This document shows, piece by piece, positions 44,477 through 53,786 of a stretch of DNA of 64,000 nucleotides (position 1 is the first letter of the stretch; every line of letters starts with the position of its first letter). Made by a program: the position numbers and the translations under genes. The notes below the pieces were generated by a model. That model saw only the letters and a program-made list of their open reading frames with translations, did not search any database and was not told the DNA's origin. Origin of the DNA: Odiellus spinosus (Eukaryota > Arthropoda > Arachnida > Opiliones > Phalangiidae); assembly GCA_963920705.1 (NCBI GenBank), contig OY987234.1, positions 7,327,851-7,391,850 on the forward strand. Reading direction: 5' to 3'.

Positions 44477-47400
44477 TTATTTGCGAGAACGCAAATTCAT
44501 GTGGAAACTATTGTCGGCTGGAGGACGAACAATATTGGGTTTCGCTTTTGGTTTGGGTATTTGGGGCTCCTCATTAGCTTGGTCACGCTCGGTATAGAGC
44601 TTAAGTTCCCTTAAGTTGAATGTCCCCTTCAACTCCTGGCTACTATTCTTTGGGCGTAGTTTGTATGTGTAGGGAGACAATTTTGATGCTATTACGAAGG
44701 GACCTTCCCATGTTGGTGCTAACTTCGCGGAAAACCTGTCACCTGCCGACGATTGGAAGTGGGTTTTTTTCAAAACTATATCTCCCTCTATAAATTCAAA
44801 CTCTCGCTTCTTTTTATCATAAAGGGCCGCGTTCTTTTTCTGGGATTCTACTAAATTTCCCTGGGCTCTCTTTATGGCGCTACTAATTAATTTCGCTCTG
44901 CTAAGCGGGCCTATCTGCTCGCAGGCGTTTGATAATTGGTTATTGTTCACGTTCATTATGGGCGCTTCTCGAATCTCTCTACCAAAATTTAAAAATGCGG
45001 GTGAAAACCCTGTGGATTCGTTTTTAGAACTGCGCAACGCCATAACGAACTGCTGTAAACCTTCATCCCAATATTGGTGACTCTCTTTGACGTAACACTT
45101 TATCATCATGCCTATGTTCTTATTAGCTCGCTCAGTTTGATTACTCTGAGGGCTGTAGAACGAAGTGAAGCGCTGTTTAATGTTAAACAGGTTACAAACT
45201 TCTTTCATGAGATTTGAAACGAATTGTGGACCATTATCACTAACAATTCTTTTTGGTACGCCAAATCGAGAAAACACTTGGTTCACCAATATGGTTGCTA
45301 TATTTTTAGTGGTCGCTTTCTTCAATGGGAAAGCTTCTACCCACTTTGTCGAATAATCGATTGCTACTAAAATATGGGTGTTCCCCTTTTTACTTCTGGG
45401 GTATTCTCCCTTCAAATCTATTCCGATTACTTCCCAAGGCTGAGAAGGTTCTGCAGATTTCATAAATCCGGCCTGTTTAACGGGCGGGGATTTATGTTTC
45501 TGGCAAACTAAACATGACTTGACGTATCTATAAACGTCTTTAGTCATACCTTCCCAGGTGTAATATTTTCTAATTCTCTCTAACGTTTTACTATTTCCCT
45601 GATGACCGGACGATGGAAGATCATGACAGGCGGACATTACTATTTTGACTAGGTTTTTGGGAACTACTATTAAATACGAGTCTATCCTTTGACTTTCGGC
45701 ACTATCACCTTTGTCTTTAGGGTTGCTACTACTATTTCTACTATCGCTACTACTATTGCTACTACTATGACCAACTCCTACTTGACCTACTATAAGAACG
45801 TTTCTATAAACAATTCCGTCAATTAATTTGCAGGAGGGTGCTACTCGTTTTACCCAGTTTCCTATACTGTCATTAGCGCCTAATGAACCTTCCTCCAGAA
45901 AAGTCAAAAGTCTACTAATTTTAGTGTCCAAGCGCTGTTGTTCTACTATTAATTCGCTATCTAATATTATAGCTTCCGGATCACCGGTTTCTAATTCTAC
46001 TAAACCTATAACGGGATCTTCCGTTTCTAACGCTTCCGGGATACGGGAGAGGGCGTCCGCGACTACGTTATCCTTACCGGGAATGTAAACAATTTTAAAA
46101 TTGAAAGCCTGGAGCCTAGTACTCCATCTTGTGAATTTTCCGGTTGGATCTTTCGCGTTTTTCAACCATTCTAGAGATTTGTGGTCTGTTATAACCTCAA
46201 AAGGACCCCCCTCCAGGTAAACCCTAAATTTTTCTATAGCCCATACAATAGCCAAGCATTCTCTTTCGGTGACTGACAGTTTTCTTTCTGCCTTGGCCAA
46301 AGTTTTGCTAGCGTATTGCACTACTCTAGTCTTGCCCTGATGAGACTGGGTTAGTACCGCGCCCATACCGACACCACTGGCATCAGTGTGAAGGGTGAAC
46401 GGTATTTTGAAGTCAGGCGACGCTATAATGGGGGCGGTACACAATCTATTCTTTAATGCATCGAAAGCATCTTGTTCTTCCGATCCCCACTGCCAACTAA
46501 CATTGTCATGAGTCAAATGATATAATGGGTTTGCTATTTCGGCGAATTTTGGTATAAAACGTCTATAGAAGCCAGCCATCCCTAAGAATCTTCTAAGTTG
46601 ACGAACTGTGCGAGGATTGGGATATTCCTTAATTGATTGCACTTTTTCCGGGTCTACTTCTATACCTTGACTAGAAACAAGGTGTCCCAATATATGTGCT
46701 TTTTGTCTACAGAACTGTGTTTTAGACGATTTAATTGTTAGACCATCATTTTTCAATATCGTTAGGACCTTTTCTAAACTATCGAGGTGTTCTTCAAATG
46801 TGTCAGAGACTATGTATAGATCATCAAAATAATCAAATACACCTTCTCTTGCTAATCCACAGAATAAATTATTGACGAGTCTTTGGAATACCGCCGGAGC
46901 ATTTGTTAGACCAAACATTAAAACTTTGGGTCTATAAATCCCACTATGAGTTACGAAAGCGCAAGTATCTCGACTGCCCTCGTGTAACGGTATCTGCCAA
47001 AACCCTGCCCTCATGTCCATAACTGTAATATAATTTGGCGCTTTTACGGATTCTAATATATCCTCAATTCTTGGCAAGGGGTACGAATCCCTGCGAGTTA
47101 CGTTATTAAGTTTCCTATAATCTATCACTAGGCGGTGTTTTCCGTCAGGTTTACCTACTACTAATGTGGGAGCTGACCATGGACTATTACATGGTTCAAT
47201 TAAATTCAAGTCTAACATTTCTTGAATTAACCCATCTATAATCTCCTTTTTGTGGGGAGAAAATCTATATGGGGGACACGCTATAGGCATACTATCGCCC
47301 GCGTCTATGTAAAACTCCGCAGATTTGGTTAAACCGGGGTTGACTGAAAACACACTTTTAAATTTGAAAACGAGAGCCTTTAATTTCTCACGTTTTTCAC

Positions 47401-48007
47401 TATCTATAGGAGCTTCTTCTAATGCCTTTTCTATAGCTTCTTTATCAAAATCCTCGTCCTCGAATAAATTACATTCGTCTAAATCGAAGTTACTACCACT
47501 ATTATAAAATTCGTAAAAGACGGAAGGATTATTTTCCCAACTATAACTTAACTGACCGTAGCTAACTGTCATACCGGAAGTCCTTAAAAAGTCCAACCCC
47601 AAAATACAAGAGTAGGCTAGGTCGTCAAGAACGATCGCTTCATGTGTCAAAAGTTTTCCTGGAAATTCTAACGGGGTTTTAATTGATTCACTAACACTAA
47701 TTAAATTTTGATTCACTACTCTAAGTTTAATATTAATGGGAGAAATTTTAAATCCTAATTGTTCTAAACTACTACTAAGGGTTCTATCAATTAAGGTTAC
47801 GGAGCTTCCCGAATCTACTAAAGCTATTGCGGGAATTCCCGCCACCCTAATTTCCACCAGACATTTCTTTTTATCACTATCTTTTGACACGTGCAGACAA
47901 TCTACTGAGAAGGGGCTATTCTCGAGTTCTACTACTTGGCTTTTGGGGGGGCACCCTCCCCTTTGGGTCCTCCCCAGTTTCCTTTTCCCGCTCCCGCTTT
48001 CGGACAA
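44477..48007 (-). CDS. Pol polyprotein of Ty3/Gypsy element 2
   Basis: An open frame of about 1176 codons whose upstream edge has no ATG (it opens at a TTG), consistent with synthesis only as a frameshift extension of Gag. The protease motif DSGS is at 65-68. Reverse transcriptase has Asp331 (VMDMRAGFWQ) and YFDD at 393-396. RNase H has TDASG at 541-545, with Glu and Asp partners downstream. A serine/asparagine-rich insert at about 748-762, encoded by AGT repeats, separates RNase H from integrase. Integrase has the HHCC finger His795, His802, Cys832, Cys835, then Asp864, Asp924 and Glu959 (34 residues between the last two, as in families with an SNQTER-type motif). A GPF module (WEGPF) lies near residue 1115. 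It copies and integrates the element. Plus-strand frames within are shadows. Confidence 0.95.
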   Translation of the reverse strand: MSESGSGKRKLGRTQRGGCPPKSQVVELENSPFSVDCLHVSKDSDKKKCLVEIRVAGIPAIALVDSGSSVTLIDRTLSSSLEQLGFKISPINIKLRVVNQNLISVSESIKTPLEFPGKLLTHEAIVLDDLAYSCILGLDFLRTSGMTVSYGQLSYSWENNPSVFYEFYNSGSNFDLDECNLFEDEDFDKEAIEKALEEAPIDSEKREKLKALVFKFKSVFSVNPGLTKSAEFYIDAGDSMPIACPPYRFSPHKKEIIDGLIQEMLDLNLIEPCNSPWSAPTLVVGKPDGKHRLVIDYRKLNNVTRRDSYPLPRIEDILESVKAPNYITVMDMRAGFWQIPLHEGSRDTCAFVTHSGIYRPKVLMFGLTNAPAVFQRLVNNLFCGLAREGVFDYFDDLYIVSDTFEEHLDSLEKVLTILKNDGLTIKSSKTQFCRQKAHILGHLVSSQGIEVDPEKVQSIKEYPNPRTVRQLRRFLGMAGFYRRFIPKFAEIANPLYHLTHDNVSWQWGSEEQDAFDALKNRLCTAPIIASPDFKIPFTLHTDASGVGMGAVLTQSHQGKTRVVQYASKTLAKAERKLSVTERECLAIVWAIEKFRVYLEGGPFEVITDHKSLEWLKNAKDPTGKFTRWSTRLQAFNFKIVYIPGKDNVVADALSRIPEALETEDPVIGLVELETGDPEAIILDSELIVEQQRLDTKISRLLTFLEEGSLGANDSIGNWVKRVAPSCKLIDGIVYRNVLIVGQVGVGHSSSNSSSDSRNSSSNPKDKGDSAESQRIDSYLIVVPKNLVKIVMSACHDLPSSGHQGNSKTLERIRKYYTWEGMTKDVYRYVKSCLVCQKHKSPPVKQAGFMKSAEPSQPWEVIGIDLKGEYPRSKKGNTHILVAIDYSTKWVEAFPLKKATTKNIATILVNQVFSRFGVPKRIVSDNGPQFVSNLMKEVCNLFNIKQRFTSFYSPQSNQTERANKNIGMMIKCYVKESHQYWDEGLQQFVMALRSSKNESTGFSPAFLNFGREIREAPIMNVNNNQLSNACEQIGPLSRAKLISSAIKRAQGNLVESQKKNAALYDKKKREFEFIEGDIVLKKTHFQSSAGDRFSAKLAPTWEGPFVIASKLSPYTYKLRPKNSSQELKGTFNLRELKLYTERDQANEEPQIPKPKAKPNIVRPPADNSFHMNLRSRK

Positions 48008-49329
48008 TACCTTTGTACGTGCCCCCTTTCTTTACAAATAGAACACGTTACAATCGGGCAGTCGGGTGTCTTGTGCCCTTCCTTTTGGCAATGAAAACAC
48101 TTGATGACGTAGCCACTGTTACTACTATAACCATACGATGGCTTTGGACGCTGGTAAGAGTCGCCGTTTCGGGGTGGTCTACTATGGCCGTTTGTGGGGT
48201 TTCTATATTCCCCTTTCCCGCTACTATCTCGGGCTTGGCTTCCCCCTATCCCTTTAGAGAGTTCTACGCGCACCGCGGCTTCCAAAAGCTCGCTAACGTT
48301 CTTAAACGAAGCGGTCGCCAAATAAGGTTTAATTCCTTGGGACATATTTCTAAAAATATAATCTACTTGAAGGGAGAGGGGCAATGGGATTTCCATTTGC
48401 AACAATAGTTCACGCATGCTATTTACGTATTCTCGAACTCCCTCATTATGCCCTTGCCTCCGATTAATTATTCGCTCACTCAAAACCGCGTCATTTACGT
48501 GGAAAGCGAATTCTTTTTTAATCAATCTTTGTAACTCTGCAAACTCTATAGGTTTCGTTTCCAAAGATTGCCACCATTCTAACGCAGGTCCTAAAAACAT
48601 CTGCGGTACCCATGATTGAATAAAAAGGTCATCTGGCATAGCTAAAGTTTCCCTAATTTGCCGAATTTTAACTAAGAAATCTTTCGTACTTATTTCCGAA
48701 GGTTTCCCTGTAAAAGTGGGCAAATTAATTTTGGGCATCCTATATTGATGCGTGCTAGATCCTACTATTGACGAATGGGTGCTATGTGACGACGGGCTAC
48801 TAATTAAATTATTACCTACACTATTCGTTTGAACTACTATGGGAATGATTGGGCTAGGTGGGGGTTGACTATTTGCCCCCGAAGCTTGAGTGCTACTAGG
48901 AAGTGAGGTTACTAAATTTTGAGTTTGTAAAATTTGAATTAATTGCGTTTGCATATCTAATAATTGCTTTTGCATTGCCGCTAAATCTACTGAAGAAATT
49001 AACTGCATACCGGGTGGTATGGCGTTAATTGTTGGCATGGTGTTAATTACAGAAGTGGTCGAGGTTGAAGTACCCAAATTGATTAAACTACTACTACTAG
49101 ATGTCGTTACTATTGGAATAATGGGCGCGCTAGTAGTTACTACTATATTACTAGCTCCCACTCCGGCTAAAGGAATTCCATTAGCGTCCATTTTCCTACT
49201 ATCTCTGCCCTGAACCCTTTTTGCTCTAGCTATAGCTTGGGTTTCTTTTAATGATTTAAAACAATCAAGGCAACTTGAAAATGTTCCTAATTGGGGTTTA
49301 CAATTTGAGTGATCAACCTGACTGTTCAT
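47932..49329 (-). CDS. Gag protein of Ty3/Gypsy element 2
   Basis: 465 residues starting at an ATG 129 bp after the primer site. It has a low-complexity Ser/Thr-rich amino end, a short glutamine-rich helix likely to coil (about 115-138), and a retrotransposon Gag core (about 200-350, with the ALEWWQSL signature). Two CX2CX4HX4C zinc knuckles follow at 411-424 and 429-442. It should form the particle and bind element RNA. Its last 76 bp overlap pol, which is in the -1 frame. The slippery heptamer near the stop lets a fraction of ribosomes continue into pol. An extra His7/Cys10/Cys20/Cys23 cluster at the amino end is unusual and of unknown role. Confidence 0.93.
   Translation of the reverse strand: MNSQVDHSNCKPQLGTFSSCLDCFKSLKETQAIARAKRVQGRDSRKMDANGIPLAGVGASNIVVTTSAPIIPIVTTSSSSSLINLGTSTSTTSVINTMPTINAIPPGMQLISSVDLAAMQKQLLDMQTQLIQILQTQNLVTSLPSSTQASGANSQPPPSPIIPIVVQTNSVGNNLISSPSSHSTHSSIVGSSTHQYRMPKINLPTFTGKPSEISTKDFLVKIRQIRETLAMPDDLFIQSWVPQMFLGPALEWWQSLETKPIEFAELQRLIKKEFAFHVNDAVLSERIINRRQGHNEGVREYVNSMRELLLQMEIPLPLSLQVDYIFRNMSQGIKPYLATASFKNVSELLEAAVRVELSKGIGGSQARDSSGKGEYRNPTNGHSRPPRNGDSYQRPKPSYGYSSNSGYVIKCFHCQKEGHKTPDCPIVTCSICKERGHVQRYCPKAGAGKGNWGGPKGEGAPPKAK
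47941..47947 (-). promoter_or_regulatory. -1 ribosomal frameshift site C CCA AAA
   Basis: On the coding strand the gag codons read GCC CCC CCA AAA GCC AAG TAG. The heptamer C CCA AAA fits X XXY YYZ exactly in the gag frame, and slipping back one base continues in the pol frame as PKSQVVELE. It lies about nine bases before the gag stop. A downstream pseudoknot was not assessed. Confidence 0.85.
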
Positions 49330-49457
49330 AAGTTAAACTACAAAATAACTCATATTACCTACTATTTCCAATATATTTAAAAATATTATCATCCTAATTA
49401 ACTAATTTAATTACGGTTCTAAATGCTTCCTTACTAGTTAAACTAGCATATGAAAAC

Positions 49458-49475
49458 ATCCCGGCGGGGCCCCCA
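49458..49475 (-). promoter_or_regulatory. Primer-binding site, tRNA-Pro-like
   Basis: On the coding strand TGGGGGCCCCGCCGGGAT begins three bases after the 5' LTR. It agrees at 15 of 18 positions with the tRNA-Pro primer site known from gammaretroviruses. The true primer could be a host tRNA-Pro variant or another tRNA. Confidence 0.6.
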
Positions 49476-49478
49476 AAA

Positions 49479-50972
49479 TGTAGCGCTTTTGCTACTACTA
49501 ACGGCCTAACTAAGCCAAGCGTTGACATTAGCTACTACAACTACTACGATTAAACGAAATTTAAGGATGAATAATAATTAGGGACAAGTTATTGCCATAC
49601 CAAGAGTCATATTTTAATAATAACCAATCTAAACAAAACATACGTCACTATTGACATTATACTATTAACAAAACTACTAATCATTGATAATAATAATTGT
49701 CGATACTACTATAATTATCGATACTACTATAATTAATCAATACTACTAAACGACAAAACTAATTAAAAACACTACTACTAAATTACATTACCCCCAAAAT
49801 AATAACATGCGGCGCGTAATACTTGACCAATGCCAGATTAAATAACTACTAAATTCTACTATCGACTACTATATACAATATACTATAAACACTCGTTTCA
49901 ATGTACTCATCACTTATCGTTGGTCTCGAGACTTTGAAGAAGAAGAACGTAGAAATGAGGAAGGTGTCCATTGTGTTGTAGAAGAGAAGTTTAAGGCTGA
50001 GACGATGATGTGCGAGGCTTCTACGAAAACGTCGGCTATAGACGTGCGGTGACGACCGGCGAAAAGTCCGGAACGGAGACTTCAGTATCCCCTGGATATA
50101 TTTCGGTCATAGTTTGCGGCCAGCGCGGAGACTATTTACCAAAGTGGCTTCCAGAAAGATGAAGTGTCATCTCGGCTCCTTCTATGGCTTCGCTCGTCTG
50201 CTTTAAGGTGGTTCTAGGTTAAGATCTGGATCCGGAATTGATAATTTACAATCGTGTGTCCGAGTTTTTAAACCCTTCGGTCACGTGGCTTCCAACATCG
50301 GTCTTGGCTTCGAACACCAATCAGAAACCGATGCTTCGGGTTTTTAATATTTCGCCTCGCCTTGGTGAAAAACCGATGACGTTGGGGTTTTCTTATTTTA
50401 ACCCTTCTTCATTCAAGTTTAGGCGGACGCGCACTTTCACACGGCAGCGTAATTACTATTTATACTATCTATTCAATCTACTATATATTTTGGCATTTGG
50501 TCAGTAAGCTCTGGCAATGGTTAGAGTCATGCGGAACATGCATACTATGATATAATGTACCCATACAAAAACAGCAAATAAAGCGAATAGGCTTTATCCT
50601 TACAAAACAAAATACATCTATGACATTTGATAAATTCATGAATGCCCCTAAGAGGGGGAAATACGACTGCCGGTATGGCTTGGGTTTTTTGTAAAAGAAA
50701 AAAGAGGGTCGCGAGCGGCGAGTTCGTCTTTGTTCGGACCGCTTGGAAAGGGATGGGGATTACTATTGGCAACGCTATTCAACTGACCGATTTTAAGGAA
50801 CTAGGTAAAAACCCCTGGACGCCCATTACTACAAAAAGGGATAGTTAAGATTTTCTATAGGCTTAACAAAAATAGGCGACCTCGAGTCTACAAATAGATC
50901 TTGGGTTTTTAGCAGAAGCAATTATATATAAAATATAATTTAAATAATGTCGTAACGAAAAGGTTCGTTACA
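49479..50972 (-). repeat. 5' LTR of element 2
   Basis: Matches 42737-44230. A TATAAATA motif on the coding strand (about 50457-50465) is a candidate promoter element about 510 bp into the LTR. The target copy AAAG follows at 50973-50976. Confidence 0.95.
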
Positions 50973-51110
50973 AAAGGGGCTTCCAAATCCTCTACAAAGG
51001 GGCTTCCAAATCATCTCAAAAGGGGGCCTCTAATTACTGTCGAGCAAAAGACGAAAATGGGGACCTCTAAAAGTTATCAGCTAAAGTGTGAAAAATCCTG
51101 AGTCCAGCTC
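50973..51110. repeat. Right part of the hAT-like repeat split by element 2
   Basis: It resumes AAAGGGGCTTCCAAATCCTC repeats and ends with TTATCAGCTAAAGTGTGAAA and a TCCTGAGTCCAGCTCACC tip. This is homologous to the better-kept end at about 52453-52504. The repeat unit itself offered several near-identical target sites. Confidence 0.65.
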
Positions 51111-52120
51111 ACCAAAAGTCTCGTGTTAAGTATCACAATTGGGATATTATATCTTCGGTTTAATTATAAAATAGATACCGTAAAGTAGAGGAAGAAAGTT
51201 TGAAGGAACCCCACAAATTATTTCATATTATACTCAATTCCCAACCATGGGTATTAATTCTTTTGATTTCAATATCATAAATATTAAATAGCCACGAACT
51301 AATAGCCCCCCCCCCCCTAAAAGGAAAAAAAACTTACCATTTTGAAGGTCTATGATGAATGCTGTTTAAGTTTATAATATCCATCCAATATAACGCGTTG
51401 GTCAGGAAAGTTCACACTTCGCACGATTCGGAAAAATTACACGCACAGAAGGTACTAGAGATCGCTGGTAACCTTTGCGCTACTTTCAAATCAGTGTAGG
51501 GGTTGAATGTTTCTTACGCGAATGGTCTTGGAGCGTTTAATCTTGCTCCATCAGCGTGGCTGACTCGCGAGCTCTTTCACGTAGATGCTGAATGACTCGA
51601 GATTATTTCATCGTTCGTTTACCTGGAAAATATTTAAAATAATTAAAGCGTTTTTAAACTATTTGAAAATTAAAACGAGGTGCCAAATCCAATATCATAT
51701 TTTGTAAAACATAAAATAACGCTATATTTCTGGTAATTAGGAATACAAACAATTGTTTCCCTCAGGTAAAAAGTTTCACCCTCCCTTTTGAGATTAGCGT
51801 TAGTGTAATAATAGGTCTAGATAACCTATTAATCCGCTTTGAGGTCCCGTAAGCTAAGACACATTAAAAACAGGAAAGTGTATCGAAATATACTCGTTAC
51901 GCGCGCCGACGAATTCAGTGAGATTCTATTTTGAATTCGAAGTTTAATTGTCTATAGTATTCACATTAGGTCTAGGTGAAAATGCTAGTCTTTCTCTAAA
52001 ACAGCACACTCGGCAATTGTTTTTGGGATTATTTATAAGAATTACATTAACAAATATTAAAAACTACCTTTTAGACTACTGAACACGCGATCCTCTTCAA
52101 AATAAAGCATTCAGTATGCT
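51111..52120. other. No gene seen; poly-C tract
   Basis: No gene recognised. A poly-C run is at about 51307-51317. Confidence 0.5.
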
Positions 52121-52331
52121 ATAGACTTTTTGCCGCGCCTTATGAAGGGGGCTGCCATTTTGCCCGTTCCCCTTAGTTCGCCCACCAATCCGCCATTTTG
52201 GTAACCCAGAAACGAGTAGGCAGAGCCACTACTACCTCGTTTCTGGGTGACCAAAATGGCGGATTGGGGGTCGAAACTAAGGGGAACGGGAAAATGGCAG
52301 CCCCCTTCATAAGGCGCGGCAAAAAGTCTAT
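52121..52331. mobile_element. 211-bp near-perfect foldback element
   Basis: The two arms of about 95 bp differ at only a handful of positions. The left begins ATAGACTTTTTGCCGCGCC and the right is its complement; the centre is a CCCAGAAACGAG / CTCGTTTCTGGG stem with a loop of about 20 bp. Because it is palindromic it yields matching open frames on both strands, which are not genes. It has no clear target duplication beyond a possible AT. Confidence 0.85.
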
Positions 52332-52339
52332 TAAGCCAA

Positions 52340-52504
52340 AGTGTAAGAGTCTCCCGAAATGCACTCAAATGGGTCTCCAAATCCTGTCAAAAGGGGTCTC
52401 TAATAATCTAATTATTGCCGACCAGCTAAAATTTCAGTTACGACCTAAATGGGTCCTCTAAACATTATCAGCCTACTTGTGAAAAAATGCTGGCACCACC
52501 ACTG
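52340..52504. repeat. Second copy of the hAT-like repeat (right end)
   Basis: ACTCAAATGGGTCTCCAAATC and a CTCTAAACATTATCAGCC tract lead to the tip TGCTGGCACCACCACTG. It is homologous to 50973-51110 and better preserved at the tip. The left end may have been replaced by the foldback at 52121. Confidence 0.6.
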
Positions 52505-52507
52505 AAA

Positions 52508-52595
52508 TTGATGGACATGCTTCACGAAGTTTGACACAGTGGAAGGCTAGCGGCAATCCTTTCACTGTATTAACTCCGTGAAGCATGCCGATCAA
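52508..52595. repeat. 88-bp hairpin with ~39-bp arms
   Basis: TTGATGGACATGCTTCACG faces CGTGAAGCATGCCGATCAA, and the arms stay mostly paired inward to CAGTGGAAGG / CCTTTCACTG around a loop of about 10 bases. The size and mismatches resemble a small-RNA precursor. It could equally be a small foldback element. Confidence 0.7.
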
Positions 52596-53786
52596 TGGCC
52601 ACTGATCCTTCCGTGTAAGCACGTGCCAGAAATAGCGAAAATGAACTAGTGAAATAGTAGTAATATTAAATAATAAAACTTCACTTTGTATCAGCCTTGA
52701 AAGGGGTAAAAATATCCATTGAAACGGGATCTTTTTAACGGTTTTTGTTTACTTGCAAGGTGGGGAAAAATAATGATAATCCTATACTTTGTCCCAGCCT
52801 TTTTTTTTTTTGTAATTTTAACTGTTCTTTTTGTTGATTTTAAGGTTATTTTATGATACGAAATATTCCATTTTGATCGGGTGAGAGTATATAAATGATA
52901 ATTTAATTTTTCTATAGGATAGAATGAAGGGCAAAACGGGTTTTTGTTTTGTCAAATGAGCGGCGAATAATTGGGAAAAACCCCTACGTAATGATACTAC
53001 CTCTCTCGAAACCAAAATGAATGGCACCCGAGCTATAAGGCTATATTACGCGCTAATACATTGGCGCGTCGATTATAATAGTGATACGCTGAGATTCGCT
53101 GCCACCCATGTAGAATCCGAGCAAAAACCCCAACAATAATACCAATTTTTCAATCCCTTTTTCGTATAGGCGTAATACGTAATCTAGGTGGTCGCCGCGT
53201 GAAGACGACACCGAGATAGAGAGAGAGCAAGAGCCTGACCACCCCGGCAGCGGAGGAAAGGTTTAAATTTTTAAAACATAAAATTTAAATGAAGCGGCCG
53301 GGCCACCCATCGAGAAAATTATAAAATATATACCCACTCATTAAGAGTAAAAAATAAAGTTTTAAAAGAAACGTCCTTTACGTATTTTAATTAAATATAA
53401 TTAATTTAACGAGGTTTCATTACTAAATTAATTATAGATCCAGCGAAATAACTGATAGGACGATCACCACGTTCAGCGAAGAGTACCGAAACGATCGGTA
53501 TGCTACCGCTTAAGATATTTTCAACGGAGGTTAGCTCTATTACTATTAACAATGGCTATCTTAATAAAGATAAAAGATGTATAGCCAATACTGGCGGTTA
53601 TAAGCGTCCTCTAAAGGCGAGCAAAATATGGAACCAACAAATTTACGCGCGAGTCTGCTTATTCTCTATCTATAGATAGGATAGTTGTCCATTGTTAACA
53701 GATAATGAACGTTAATTAACTTAGTCAATAAACCTTTTGGAGAATTTTTTTGTAAAATTTGGAACTACTTTTGTTCCCATATAAGG
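52596..53786. other. No gene seen; dispersed-repeat fragments
   Basis: No gene recognised. A GAAACGGGATCTTTTTAACG-type repeat related to 14841 and 56570 lies at about 52690-52860, and an arm fragment TATAAGCGTCCTCTAAAGG of the 10268 element at about 53598-53625. Confidence 0.5.

Larger units (their letters stand above)
42737..50972 (-). mobile_element. Complete Ty3/Gypsy LTR retrotransposon (element 2)
   Basis: An 8236-bp element with two 1494-bp LTRs that look identical, TG...CA ends (TGTA/TACA) and the 4-bp duplication AAAG (42733-42736 and 50973-50976). Coding-strand order is 5' LTR, primer site, gag, pol in the -1 frame, polypurine tract, 3' LTR. The pol order protease-RT-RNase H-integrase places it in Ty3/Gypsy. 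No chromodomain or envelope frame is visible. Intact frames and matching LTRs imply recent insertion. A TA microsatellite (about 44314-44341) lies between pol and the polypurine tract region. Confidence 0.96.

Noticed and set aside
48005-48007. Independent start codon for pol in element 2
   Set aside because: The frame opens at TTG, not ATG, and the slippery heptamer downstream explains pol synthesis better.
52111-52461. Overlapping frames on both strands with similar peptides
   Set aside because: They arise from the near-perfect palindrome at 52121-52331.
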